A DNA stretch of 27,366 bases from DASUBN01 sp035691665 (GTDB lineage: Bacteria; Pseudomonadota; Gammaproteobacteria; Natronospirales; REEB76), in contig DASSIS010000079.1 in NCBI GenBank assembly GCA_035691665.1, positions 1 through 27,366 on the forward strand, in the 5' to 3' direction. Below, in pieces: positions 20,405 to 27,366 of the stretch. The position numbers and the translations under genes are program-made. The first letter of the stretch is position 1. Every line of letters begins with the position of its first letter. The notes below the pieces were generated by a model. That model was not told the DNA's origin. It searched no databases and saw only the letters and a program-made list of their open reading frames with translations.

Positions 20405-21874
20405 ATGTACCGCGCGTCCACGAGCTTTTTGCCGCCTGTCGCCTTGAACTTCGACGACGGGATGCCGCTATACCGGCAGTTGTCCGATTGGTTCAGGCGG
20501 GCGATCCGGGACGGCAGCCTGAAGCCGGGGCAGAGGGTGCCTTCTTCGCGCGACCTCGCGATGGAACTGGCTGTCTCCCGCATCTCCGTCATGACCGCCT
20601 ATGAGCAGCTCGTCGCCGAAGGCTATCTGGAATCCTTTTCGGGCTCACGCACCTGCGTCGCGCACACCCTGCCGGTCGATGCGGTGCCACAGGGATCGCG
20701 CAGTCGGAGCCGGGCTGCGGCCGATACGACCTCCCGTCATGCGTCTCATCGCGCTGGGAGGATATACGCCGCTGAACAACCCTGGTCGACTGGGCTTGGA
20801 GCATTCCGGTTCGGGTTGCCGGCCCTGGACCGCTTCCCCCTGAAGACCTGGTCCGGGCTGGTGAGCCGCCATTCCCGCAGGGCGACCGAAGATCTCATGG
20901 CTTATGGCGATGTCCAGGGCTATCTGGCTCTGCGCCGGGCCATCGCGGGGTATCTGGGCGCCTTCCGTTCGGTCCGTTGTGACGCGTCCCAGGTCCTGGT
21001 GACGAGCGGGGCGCAGCACGGCTTGTTCCTCGTGGCGCAGGTGCTGTTGGATGCCGGAGACGAGGTGTGGATGGAAGAGCCGGGGAATTCCGGTGCCCAC
21101 CGGGCCTTGTCTTTCTCGAAGCTGACGATGATCCCGGTACCTGTGGATCGGGAGGGCTTGGACGTGGCGGCAGGTCTGCGTCGGGCGCCACACGCGCGCG
21201 CCGCTTACGTCACGCCGGCGCATCAGTTCCCGACCGGCGCATCCATGAGCCCGGCGCGGAGGTCGCAGCTCCTGGGCTGGGCGGCGCGTAGCGGAGCATG
21301 GATCATCGAGGATGACTACGACAGCGAATATAGTTTCGGTGATCGGCCGCTCCCGTCACTCCAGGGCGCGGATGTAGACGCCTGCGTCATCCATCTGGGT
21401 ACTTTCAGCAAAACCATGTTCCCTTCCATACGCCTTGGCTATCTGGTGTTGCCCGAGGAGCTGGTCCCGGTCTTCCGCCGCGCGCGGTACTCATTGGATA
21501 CCTGTCCCCCGAGTCTGAATCAGGCGGCTATGGCGGATTTCATCGACGCCGGGCATTTCGCGAGGCATATCGGCCGCATGCGCAAGCTTTACCAGGAGCG
21601 CCGCACGGCGCTCCTGGAAGCGATCCGCGACCAGGTGGGAGACCGGCTGGAACTCATCGGTACGCCCGCCGGGATGCAGCTCACGGTGCTGTTGCCGCGG
21701 GGCATCGACGACGTCGCGGTGGCGAAGAAGGCAAGCGAGAAAGGCGTGGTGGCGAGGCCGCTATCGTCTTGTTGCCTCGATCCGTCCGATCGTGGCGGAT
21801 TGATCCTGGGTTTCGGCCACATCGGCCCGGACGCGATCCGCGATGGCATGAGAAAGATCGAAGCGTGCCTCTAA
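20405..21874 (+). CDS. MocR/PdxR-type regulator (GntR helix-turn-helix fused to aminotransferase-like domain)
   Basis: This 489-residue protein combines an N-terminal GntR-type winged helix (about 18-85: PLYRQLSDWFRRAIRDGSLK, then SSRDLAMELAVSRISVMTAYEQL) with a fold-type I aminotransferase domain (about 125-485). The PLP lysine is K336 in TFSKTMFPSIRLGY; IEDDYDSEYS is the cofactor-binding Asp/Tyr region. MocR proteins sense PLP or amino compounds and control neighbouring genes such as pdxST, gab or tau operons; the target here is unclear. GGGAG lies 7 nt before the ATG at 20405, and an earlier ATG at 20369 lacks one. It begins the accessory block after tRNA-Phe. Confidence 0.88.
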   Translation: MYRASTSFLPPVALNFDDGMPLYRQLSDWFRRAIRDGSLKPGQRVPSSRDLAMELAVSRISVMTAYEQLVAEGYLESFSGSRTCVAHTLPVDAVPQGSRSRSRAAADTTSRHASHRAGRIYAAEQPWSTGLGAFRFGLPALDRFPLKTWSGLVSRHSRRATEDLMAYGDVQGYLALRRAIAGYLGAFRSVRCDASQVLVTSGAQHGLFLVAQVLLDAGDEVWMEEPGNSGAHRALSFSKLTMIPVPVDREGLDVAAGLRRAPHARAAYVTPAHQFPTGASMSPARRSQLLGWAARSGAWIIEDDYDSEYSFGDRPLPSLQGADVDACVIHLGTFSKTMFPSIRLGYLVLPEELVPVFRRARYSLDTCPPSLNQAAMADFIDAGHFARHIGRMRKLYQERRTALLEAIRDQVGDRLELIGTPAGMQLTVLLPRGIDDVAVAKKASEKGVVARPLSSCCLDPSDRGGLILGFGHIGPDAIRDGMRKIEACL

Positions 21875-22021
21875 GCTCGCCGGTTCAAGGCCGGGTGGCG
21901 GCTCCGGAAACCGGCTCTATTCGTTTGTCGGCATGTGGCTCTACAAAACCCACGCCCGGTATTGCATAACAACGCCTCCTGCAGGCGTTGGGCCTGTCAT
22001 CGCAATATCGAGGAGTGTCAC

Positions 22022-22564
22022 ATGCGCTATATGTCGCGGTTCATGTTGCTGTGGATGTTTTCGATCTCGCCCGTGCTCGCGGCCGGCGAAGATCCCATGT
22101 CGGCGGCGCTTCAGCCCCTGGACCGCGCGGTCGGCAAGTGGGTATACCACGGCGAAAATCTGCAGACCGACTATACCAAGGCGGGTAAATGGACCTGGGA
22201 TGTGGACTGCAGTTGGTCCGCGAACCGGATCTTCCTCATGTGCAGTTTCGTCATGGATTGGCCCGAAGGGCCCGACCATTCCCTGTCGGTGACCACGTAC
22301 AACAAGCAGGACAAGGGTTACTGGCACTATGAAATGATCGACGACGAACCCGGTGCGAAACCCTTCGTATCGAAGATGACGGTAGCCGGTGATACCTGGA
22401 CCGACACCAGCGAGAGCGCGGACATCAACAGCAAGACCACCGCCCATTTCCGGATCGTCTACCGGTATGTCTCCTCCACGCAGGTCGAGGTGAAGTTCGA
22501 GATATCCAAGGACGGTGTCCACTGGGCGACCATGGGCCAGGGCGAGGGCATCAAGCAACCGTGA
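22022..22564 (+). CDS. Secreted protein of unknown function (DUF1579-like)
   Basis: This 180-residue protein has a signal peptide (MRYMSRFMLLWMFSISPVLAAG, cleavage near residue 21). The mature part is beta-rich, as in lipocalin-like or DUF1579-like proteins: an initial LDRAVGKWVYHGE, then WTWDVDCSWSANRIFLMCSF with two cysteines that could pair, and a final VEVKFEISKDGVHWATMGQGE. No catalytic motif is visible. GAGGAG lies 6 nt before the ATG at 22022, a strong ribosome site that decides against the earlier frame start at 21935. It lies 147 bp after the MocR gene; co-transcription is possible. Confidence 0.72.
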   Translation: MRYMSRFMLLWMFSISPVLAAGEDPMSAALQPLDRAVGKWVYHGENLQTDYTKAGKWTWDVDCSWSANRIFLMCSFVMDWPEGPDHSLSVTTYNKQDKGYWHYEMIDDEPGAKPFVSKMTVAGDTWTDTSESADINSKTTAHFRIVYRYVSSTQVEVKFEISKDGVHWATMGQGEGIKQP

Positions 22565-22743
22565 TCCGTATCGATGCCCCGGCCGATCAGGCAAGCCCCA
22601 TGTTCATGCCGCGCGTGGGACGGCAGGGGGCGTGCAAGATCATAGCCGGCGCAGCCATGCCGGGAACATCGCCGCGCAGTCTCACGTCCGGGTCCTGGGC
22701 GTCGGGCTTGCGTCACTGGGGCGTGACTTCGCCCAGCGCGCAT

Positions 22744-23502
22744 TCAGAAAGAGCTCGTATTCGTTAGCCAGCCCGTGCCCTGGTATTCCAGTCTGGTTGC
22801 GGTCTTCTCGGCGACAGCGCGCCCGAAACGCATGTCGACCATATGCAGGGCGAGATCGATCCCGGAGCTGAGTCCGCCGGCGGTGAAGAGGTTCGGATCC
22901 GATTGGACGTAGCGTTTCCCATGCACGATCGTGACAGCCGGGAAGGCCTTCTGGAAGAAGGGGAACGCGAGGTGATGGGTGGTCGCCGGCTTGCCATCCA
23001 GCAGGCCCGCTTTTTCGAGGTCATAAGCTCCCGTGCAGACGGACATGACCATCTGTTTCTGGTCATGGCGCGCGCGCAGCCAATCGAGTTCCTGCTGGCT
23101 TGGGCTGAAGCGGGCTTGCCCGCCGACGAAGACGAGATCCGCCGGCGGGGCGGTGTCGAAAGTGTAGTCCGGAGTCACCACGAACCCCCCTTGGGATTTC
23201 GCGGGATCGAAGTTGTCGGAGCCGCCCAGGAGTTTCACGGGATCCAACTTGTCGGAGACGATGTATTCGACATAGGGCGAATCATTGGGTTGGCTGGGGA
23301 GCCGGACGAAGTTGAACACCTCCGCCGGCCCGGCGAAATCGATCAGGTCGGCGCCATCGGTGACCACGAATTCGACCACGATGGGTTTCTTGAGCGCGCT
23401 GTCCATGCTGTTCGCGACCTCGGCTGGCGCCTCTGCTGCCGAGGGCCCCGCCGATACCATGGCCGCGAGGGTTATCAGGGCGGATCGAAGAGGCGTATTC
23501 AT
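22744..23502 (-). CDS. Exported DJ-1/PfpI family protein
   Basis: This 252-residue protein has an N-terminal signal peptide (about 1-23, ending SAAEA) and a DJ-1/PfpI domain. The nucleophile elbow is MSVCTGAYDLEKAGLLDG with C156, followed by PATTHHLAF, which supplies the His. Early FVVTDGADLIDFAGPAEVF is typical of the isonitrile-hydratase/ThiJ-like branch and of AraC-linked relatives. Most such proteins are cytosolic, so the export signal is unusual. The reaction cannot be assigned. It is the last gene of a minus-strand run, 18 bp after the NTF2-like gene. The 179 bp between it and the convergent gene ending at 22564 hold nothing I recognise. Confidence 0.83.
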   Translation of the reverse strand: MNTPLRSALITLAAMVSAGPSAAEAPAEVANSMDSALKKPIVVEFVVTDGADLIDFAGPAEVFNFVRLPSQPNDSPYVEYIVSDKLDPVKLLGGSDNFDPAKSQGGFVVTPDYTFDTAPPADLVFVGGQARFSPSQQELDWLRARHDQKQMVMSVCTGAYDLEKAGLLDGKPATTHHLAFPFFQKAFPAVTIVHGKRYVQSDPNLFTAGGLSSGIDLALHMVDMRFGRAVAEKTATRLEYQGTGWLTNTSSF

Positions 23503-23520
23503 GGGTCGCTCCCTCGGTGT

Positions 23521-24015
23521 TTAAGCCTGTGATTTCGCCGCCGTGTCGAACTTCGTCTCGTGGGTCAGGACGCACTTCCAGCTGCCGTCCTTCCAGACCA
23601 GCACGTCGGTCTGGCGCTCCATGATGTCGAAGGGCTTGCCCCTGAACATGCCGGAGATTTTCAGCTTGCTGGTCACCAGCGCCGTGTTGCCGTAGAGCCG
23701 CACCCGCGGGTCCACGAGCTCGAAGGTCTTGCGGGTCAGATAGCCCGACTTGATCCCGTCCGGGAACACGTTTTTCCCCTCGCCTATGCCGCCGCTGGTG
23801 GCCACCACGATCCAGTCGTCATCCAGCATGTTCTCGATGCCCGCGGAATCGTTGTTGCGCATCGCGGTGGCGAGCTGCTGGTCCGCTGCGAGCGCGCTCT
23901 CCGCGGTCGGCGCCGTCGCCGCATAGCCCGCTGTCGCGGCGGCGGGCATCGATGCCATCGCGGCCAGCAGGCCCAGCGCCGCATATCTCATCTGAAAAAA
24001 CTGACTGAAATACAT
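23521..24015 (-). CDS. Secreted NTF2-like protein (DUF4440-type)
   Basis: This 164-residue protein starts with a signal peptide (MYFSQFFQMRYAALGLLAAM, then ASMPAAATAGYAA). The mature part has the NTF2-like pattern: ADQQLATAMRNNDSAGIENMLDDDWIVVATSGG, then VRLYGNTALVTSKLKISGMFRG and VLVWKDGSWKCVLTHETKF. Role unknown; family members are often small-ligand binders or isomerases. AGGAGAG lies 5 nt upstream of the ATG at 24015 and supports it. The leader and first codons are duplicated upstream of the neighbouring monooxygenase gene. It lies between that gene and the DJ-1/PfpI gene and is probably in one operon with them. Confidence 0.78.
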   Translation of the reverse strand: MYFSQFFQMRYAALGLLAAMASMPAAATAGYAATAPTAESALAADQQLATAMRNNDSAGIENMLDDDWIVVATSGGIGEGKNVFPDGIKSGYLTRKTFELVDPRVRLYGNTALVTSKLKISGMFRGKPFDIMERQTDVLVWKDGSWKCVLTHETKFDTAAKSQA

Positions 24016-24076
24016 GGACTCTCTCCTGTGTTGGATGGCAACACACGCGCCAGACAACGGAGTGGCAGGTGCGGCC
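23962..24076. repeat. Leader/signal-peptide duplication, copy 1
   Basis: This stretch covers the first codons, ribosome site and upstream region of the NTF2-like gene. It is repeated at 24463-24583 with roughly three quarters identity by eye. Long identical runs include GCCGCATATCTCATCTGA and CTCTCTCCT. Confidence 0.8.
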
Positions 24077-24088
24077 GACATGCTGATT

Positions 24089-24448
24089 TCAAGGCTTGGA
24101 AGCTTCAAAGCCGTAAGCCCTCTCTACCTTGGCTATCCGTAGCTGGTAGCACTCGTACCACTTCTTGCGACCCTGGTCCTGGGCTTCCAGGTGCTCCAGG
24201 TTCTGCTTCCAGGCCTTGATGGAGGCCTCGTCCTTCCAATAGGCCACGGTGATGCCGATGCCGTCTTCGCTCCGGGCGCTGTCCACGCCCAGGAACCCGG
24301 GCTGCTGCTGGGCCAGCTCCACCATGCGGTCGGACATCTTGCCGTAACCTTGGTCCCCCGCCGTCCGCTTCGAGGTGAAGATCACCGCATAGTAAGGCGG
24401 CTCGGGCGTCCGGCCGGCCCTCAAGGCGGGCAATTCCGAAGCTCTCAC
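24089..24448 (-). CDS. Antibiotic biosynthesis monooxygenase (ABM) domain protein
   Basis: The protein has 119 residues if translation starts at the GTG at 24448. The ABM domain begins at PPYYAVIFTSKRT and includes GFLGVDSARSEDGIGITVAYWKDEASIKAWK, close to small ferredoxin-like ABM proteins that often act as cofactor-free oxygenases. Others of the family have no known enzyme role. No ribosome site precedes the GTG; instead the stop of an upstream 25-codon frame overlaps it (ATGTGA), so coupling is likely. A frameshift that once joined signal peptide and domain is an alternative. It is the first gene of the run toward the DJ-1/PfpI gene. Confidence 0.75.
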   Translation of the reverse strand: MRASELPALRAGRTPEPPYYAVIFTSKRTAGDQGYGKMSDRMVELAQQQPGFLGVDSARSEDGIGITVAYWKDEASIKAWKQNLEHLEAQDQGRKKWYECYQLRIAKVERAYGFEASKP

Positions 24449-24522
24449 ATCGATCTCAAGGTGGCCAACAGGCCCATCACCAGGGCCGCATATCTCATCT
24501 GAGAAAATTGACTGGGATACAT
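24445..24522 (-). CDS. Truncated signal-peptide leader ORF (25 codons)
   Basis: This short frame from the ATG at 24522 has a good ribosome site (AGGAGAGA). Its product starts MYPSQFSQMRYAAL and continues VMGLLATLRSM, closely matching the signal peptide of the NTF2-like protein at 24015. It ends at a TGA that overlaps the GTG of the ABM gene. It may be a translated leader that couples to the ABM gene, or a broken N-terminus of it. Confidence 0.5.
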   Translation of the reverse strand: MYPSQFSQMRYAALVMGLLATLRSM

Positions 24523-24583
24523 GATCTCTCTCCTGGTGGGGGCGGTGCCACACACGCCAGGCAGTGGAGTGGCGCATGTGGCC
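24463..24583. repeat. Leader/signal-peptide duplication, copy 2
   Basis: This is the second copy of 23962-24076, in the same orientation, upstream of the ABM gene. A 6-nt insertion and scattered substitutions separate the copies. The signal-peptide frame in this copy runs into a stop at 24447-24445. Confidence 0.8.
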
Positions 24584-24769
24584 ATGACATGAGTTATGGC
24601 CAGCAGGAGTTTCTAAAGTTCCCTCGAGGCATTGTTGCTTGTTTGCCAAGCTGTCGATTCAAGCGACGAGCAACGAACTAAGTGGCTGGCGTGGTGCATT
24701 GGTCGGCGTGCGCGCGTTCGACCGCGCTCCGCAGGGCCGGATCACACTAAGACGAAGAGCCGACCCTGG

Positions 24770-25414
24770 CTAGGGTCGGGGGAGGGGATGGAGCCGCAGG
24801 AAGGCGGTGGTGGCGGTGCGGGCGCGGGCGGCGAGTTCGTGCTCAGCCGGTCGCTCGGCTGCCCCGAGCAAGCGGTCTATCATCAGGTATCCCCAGAGCA
24901 GGGCGTTGAACTCCTCGGCGAGGTCTTGGGCCTCACCCTCCAGCAGCTTGGATTCCAGCGCGCGGGTCATGAACTCTCGCATGGTCCCGCGTGCGGTCGC
25001 GATCCCGATGGACCTGAGTATCCGCGCCACCTCCGGGGCGTGGACCGCCTCGCCGATGGCGAGGCGGAATACCGCGACCACCGCCGGGTCACTGACTTCC
25101 CGGAGCTGCTGGGTGCCGATGGCGACCAGCACCTGCTCCAGGGTCTCCCGGTCCCGGGGCGTGGGGAGCTCAGGCGAGGCCTGGAGCCGCTTGGCGCGCT
25201 GGGTGATGCAGGCCTTGAGCATCTCCTCCTTGTTGCCGACCAGGGCATACAGCTCCCGCTTCGAGACCCGGGCGCGGGTGGCGATCTCTAACGTGCTGGT
25301 CACCGCGTACCCGTTCTCCTTGAAGGCCATGAACGCGGCATCCAGGATGCGCTCGCGCACCTCCTCTTCGTCGCCGCTGCGGTTCCGCCGGCTCGGCGCT
25401 TTCCGTTTGGTCAT
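24770..25414 (-). CDS. TetR family transcriptional regulator
   Basis: This 214-residue protein has a basic N-terminus (MTKRKAPSRRNRS), then a TetR helix-turn-helix at about residues 20-65: RERILDAAFMAFKENGY, TSTLEIATRARVSKRELYALVGNKEEML. The C-terminal helical part binds an unknown ligand. It is divergent from the ABC operon at 25507, with two GGTACC-N4-GGTACC palindromes between, so it very probably represses both itself and the transporter. AGAGGGG precedes the ATG at 25414 at good spacing; the earlier ATG at 25432 is less likely. Confidence 0.9.
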   Translation of the reverse strand: MTKRKAPSRRNRSGDEEEVRERILDAAFMAFKENGYAVTSTLEIATRARVSKRELYALVGNKEEMLKACITQRAKRLQASPELPTPRDRETLEQVLVAIGTQQLREVSDPAVVAVFRLAIGEAVHAPEVARILRSIGIATARGTMREFMTRALESKLLEGEAQDLAEEFNALLWGYLMIDRLLGAAERPAEHELAARARTATTAFLRLHPLPRP

Positions 25415-25434
25415 TGTCGCCCCTCTTGACATTC

Positions 25435-25450
25435 GGTACCAAATGGTACC
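25435..25450. promoter_or_regulatory. Operator 1 of the TetR regulator
   Basis: GGTACCAAATGGTACC is a 16-bp inverted repeat with two palindromic half-sites. It starts 4 bp after a TTGACA (25426-25431) on the plus strand. A bound dimer there would block transcription toward the ABC genes. Confidence 0.75.
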
Positions 25451-25468
25451 ACACTCTCATCCTACGGT

Positions 25469-25484
25469 GGTACCAAGTGGTACC
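25469..25484. promoter_or_regulatory. Operator 2 of the TetR regulator
   Basis: GGTACCAAGTGGTACC differs from operator 1 at one base and lies 34 bp further on, centre to centre (a little over three helix turns). On the minus strand it sits between a TTGCGG-like -35 and TAGGAT, a possible promoter of the tetR gene. Confidence 0.75.
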
Positions 25485-25506
25485 GCAAACTAGAAGGAAG
25501 CCCATC

Positions 25507-26259
25507 ATGGTCGCCACACCCCGAAGCGCCGCCTCGGCCAAGCCCGCGCCATCCGCGGACAGCGCCGGCGTCGCGGTCCATCTCAGCCAAGTCGCCAAGA
25601 CCTACCGCGCCGGCACCATCGAAGTGCCCGCCCTCAAGGCCGTGAACCTGGAAGTGCCTTTCCACCGGTTCTCGACCCTCATCGGTGCCTCGGGCAGCGG
25701 TAAGAGTACGCTGCTGAACCTCATCGGCTGCATCGACACGCCCACCAGCGGCATCCTGGAGGTCTGCGGCGAAGACGTGACCCGGTTCGACGCGGACGAG
25801 ATCGCGGATTTCCGCGCCAGGAACATCGGCTTCATCTTCCAGAACTTCAGCCTGGTGCCGGTACTCACCGCCTACGAGAACGTGGAATACCCCCTGTTGC
25901 TCGTGGGTGTCGACGCCGATGAACGCCGCCAGCGCGCCCTCGAGATGCTGGCGGCGGTGGGGCTCGCGGACCAGGCTGAGCAGCGCCCCAACGAGCTCTC
26001 CGGCGGCCAGAAGCAGCGGGTGGCCATCGCCCGTGCCCTGGTGAAGCGGCCGCAGATCGTGCTCGCTGACGAGCCCACGGCCAACCTGGACAGCGCCACC
26101 GGCGCCTCCATCCTCAAGCTCATGCGCCAGGTGCAGACCGAATCGCGCACCACCTTCATCTTCGCCAGCCACGATCCCCAGCTCATCTCCCACGCGGACG
26201 AGATCTTCACCATCCGCGACGGCGAGATCGTTGAGCACCGGACAGGAGCACTACAATGA
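25507..26259 (+). CDS. ABC transporter ATP-binding protein (MacB/LolD type)
   Basis: This 250-residue protein has all ABC motifs: Walker A GASGSGKST (60-68), Q-loop Q112 in FIFQNFSLVP, signature LSGGQ (164-168), Walker B IVLADEPTANLD (184-195) and switch H222 in ASHDPQ. The spacing and the NLDSATG segment place it with MacB/LolD/FtsE-type ATPases that power FtsX-like permeases. A roughly 20-residue Ala/Ser-rich N-terminal extension precedes the domain. AAGGA lies just upstream of the ATG at 25507. It overlaps the permease gene by 4 nt (ATGA) and is under the double TetR operator. Confidence 0.93.
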   Translation: MVATPRSAASAKPAPSADSAGVAVHLSQVAKTYRAGTIEVPALKAVNLEVPFHRFSTLIGASGSGKSTLLNLIGCIDTPTSGILEVCGEDVTRFDADEIADFRARNIGFIFQNFSLVPVLTAYENVEYPLLLVGVDADERRQRALEMLAAVGLADQAEQRPNELSGGQKQRVAIARALVKRPQIVLADEPTANLDSATGASILKLMRQVQTESRTTFIFASHDPQLISHADEIFTIRDGEIVEHRTGALQ

Positions 26260-27366
26260 GCTTTCTCTGGAAAATCATCTTCCGCAACATCTTGCGCAAC
26301 CGCCGCCGTTCGTTGATGACGGGCTCGGCCGTGGCCGCGGGCGCCATGGCCATGCTCCTCTTCGGGGGCTACGTCGGCTACATCTTCGCCGGGCTCCAGA
26401 CCGGCAGCGTGCAGCAGAACGGCCATCTCACGGTGTTCCACTCGGGCTACTTCCTGTTCGGGCCCGGCAACCCCGCGGGCTACGGCATCGACCACTATCA
26501 GGACGTGATGGGCATGATCGGGGAGGACCCGGTGCTTAAGCCCATGATCAACGTGCTGACGCCGACCCAGTCGCTGGTGGGTATCGCCGGCAATTTCTCC
26601 GGTTCCGTGGACGCCTCCAAGACTTTCCTGGGGGAGGGCTTCATCCCCTCGGACCGGGACCGCATGCGCCAGTGGGATGAGTTCCACACGGGCGCCACCA
26701 AGGCCCCCGAGCCCGGCATGAGCGACGCCGACACGAGCCGCGGGCTCGTGGGCTTTGGTCTTGCCCGGATGTTGGGGTTGTGCGGGCCCCTGAAGCTGGC
26801 GGGCTGCCCGCCCATGCCGGCGACCCAGGAGGCCGTTTCGAGCAACGCTGGATCGGCTGTCGATAAAGATCTCGTCAGCCTCGCCCAGCAGGACAAAGCG
26901 GGCACGGCGGCGGCTCAGGCCGAACCGCAGCTCGACCTCTTGGCGGCCACCGCCGGCGGCACGCCGAACGTCGTCAGCCTCTCGGTCGCCGGCGTCGAGC
27001 GCCAGGGCGTGCGCGAGCTCGACGACAACTTCATCGCCATGAACCTCGGGCTCGCCCAGCAGCTGGTCTACGGCCGCGGCGAGCACAAGGCCACGGGCAT
27101 CGTGCTGCAGCTGAAGCGCAGCGAGGACATGCCGGCGGCCCGGGCGCGGCTCACCGAGCTCTTCAAGCAGCACGGCCTCGACCTCGAGATCAAGGATTTC
27201 GCCGACCTCAACCCCTTCTACGGCCAGGTGGTGGCGATGTTCAGCGGCATCTTCCTGTTCATCGCCATGGTGATGGGCATGATCGTGCTGTTCGCCGTGG
27301 TGAACACCATGACCATGAACGTCATGGAGCGCACCAACGAGATCGGCACCACCCGCGCCATGGGCG
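26256..27366 (+). CDS. ABC transporter permease, FtsX/MacB type (C-terminus cut off)
   Basis: 370 codons are visible and the frame is open at the window end. The N-terminus MSFLWKIIFRNILRNRRRS is the cytoplasmic amphipathic segment of MacB/LolC-type permeases, followed by a first membrane helix (about 22-45) and a long periplasmic domain (about 46-320). That domain carries an insert-like stretch with two cysteines (GLCGPLKLAGCPP). The second helix begins at VVAMFSGIFLFIAMVMGMIVLFAVVNTM, followed by NVMERTNEIGTTRAMG, the FtsX-family coupling motif. It works with the ATPase at 25507 to move lipoproteins, peptides or drugs; the substrate is unknown. Confidence 0.9.
   Translation, partial: MSFLWKIIFRNILRNRRRSLMTGSAVAAGAMAMLLFGGYVGYIFAGLQTGSVQQNGHLTVFHSGYFLFGPGNPAGYGIDHYQDVMGMIGEDPVLKPMINVLTPTQSLVGIAGNFSGSVDASKTFLGEGFIPSDRDRMRQWDEFHTGATKAPEPGMSDADTSRGLVGFGLARMLGLCGPLKLAGCPPMPATQEAVSSNAGSAVDKDLVSLAQQDKAGTAAAQAEPQLDLLAATAGGTPNVVSLSVAGVERQGVRELDDNFIAMNLGLAQQLVYGRGEHKATGIVLQLKRSEDMPAARARLTELFKQHGLDLEIKDFADLNPFYGQVVAMFSGIFLFIAMVMGMIVLFAVVNTMTMNVMERTNEIGTTRAMG

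Noticed and set aside
22561..22767. A 68-codon frame in the gap between the convergent genes ending at 22564 and 22744
   Set aside because: It overlaps the 3' end of the DJ-1/PfpI gene and has no ribosome site or recognisable content.
25872..27173. A 433-codon open frame opposite the ABC operon
   Set aside because: It is antisense to two clear ABC genes, and the translation shows only composition bias.

Overview
This is GC-rich (about two thirds G+C by eye), densely coded DNA with short operons. Family content and gene order point to a gammaproteobacterium, probably near Xanthomonadales/Nevskiales; the placement is inference. Lineage markers are a pyrE gene divergent from an exonuclease III/Crc-type gene, mutY-yggX behind an asmA-type gene, thiS-thiG-trmB, and an MlaE/MlaF/MlaD-type lipid-transport operon.

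Layout. 1-4113: a cut-off DUF4124 protein, pyrE, a catalytically intact ExoIII-family nuclease, an AmpG-type muropeptide permease, and an NTF2-like protein divergent from a small Rieske ferredoxin. 4114-5650: a small acidic protein whose 3' end and terminator are duplicated, then a MarC-type membrane protein. 5651-9095 (minus strand): a four-gene lipid-transport operon (permease, an ATPase with degenerate motifs, an MCE protein, a TPR lipoprotein). 9161-11069 (minus): thiS, thiG, trmB. 11169-13041: tRNA-Gly(CCC) and two response regulators with no kinase in view. 13240-17245: an AsmA-family protein, a START-like secreted protein, mutY, yggX. 17255-19514 (minus): egtB and egtD for ergothioneine synthesis. 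19679-19754: tRNA-Phe(GAA), followed by 650 bp of tRNA fragments and hairpins. 20405-24522: an accessory-looking block (MocR-type regulator, secreted unknown protein, exported DJ-1/PfpI protein, NTF2-like protein, small monooxygenase). 24770-27366: a TetR regulator divergent from an ABC efflux/lipoprotein-type operon, with two matching operators between them.

The most unusual signal is a dispersed family of intergenic hairpin ladders, with at least seven loci in 20 kb (4190-4275, 5525-5640, 10686-10874, 11296-11466, 12338-12526, 19852-20140, 20258-20312). The units share a layout: a leader, a first hairpin with an ATCCT-like loop, then a second hairpin of 24-26 nt framed by constant CCGC and GCCC. 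The stem arms differ from copy to copy but stay complementary, so structure rather than sequence is being kept. Some loci lie between copies of a neighbouring gene's 3' end (the small acidic gene, tRNA-Phe), and one splits the thiS-thiG operon. I do not recognise this family from any named repeat.

A second structural oddity is a roughly 115-bp duplication of a leader plus signal-peptide start (23962-24076 and 24463-24583). It gives the small monooxygenase gene a truncated upstream peptide that overlaps its GTG start.
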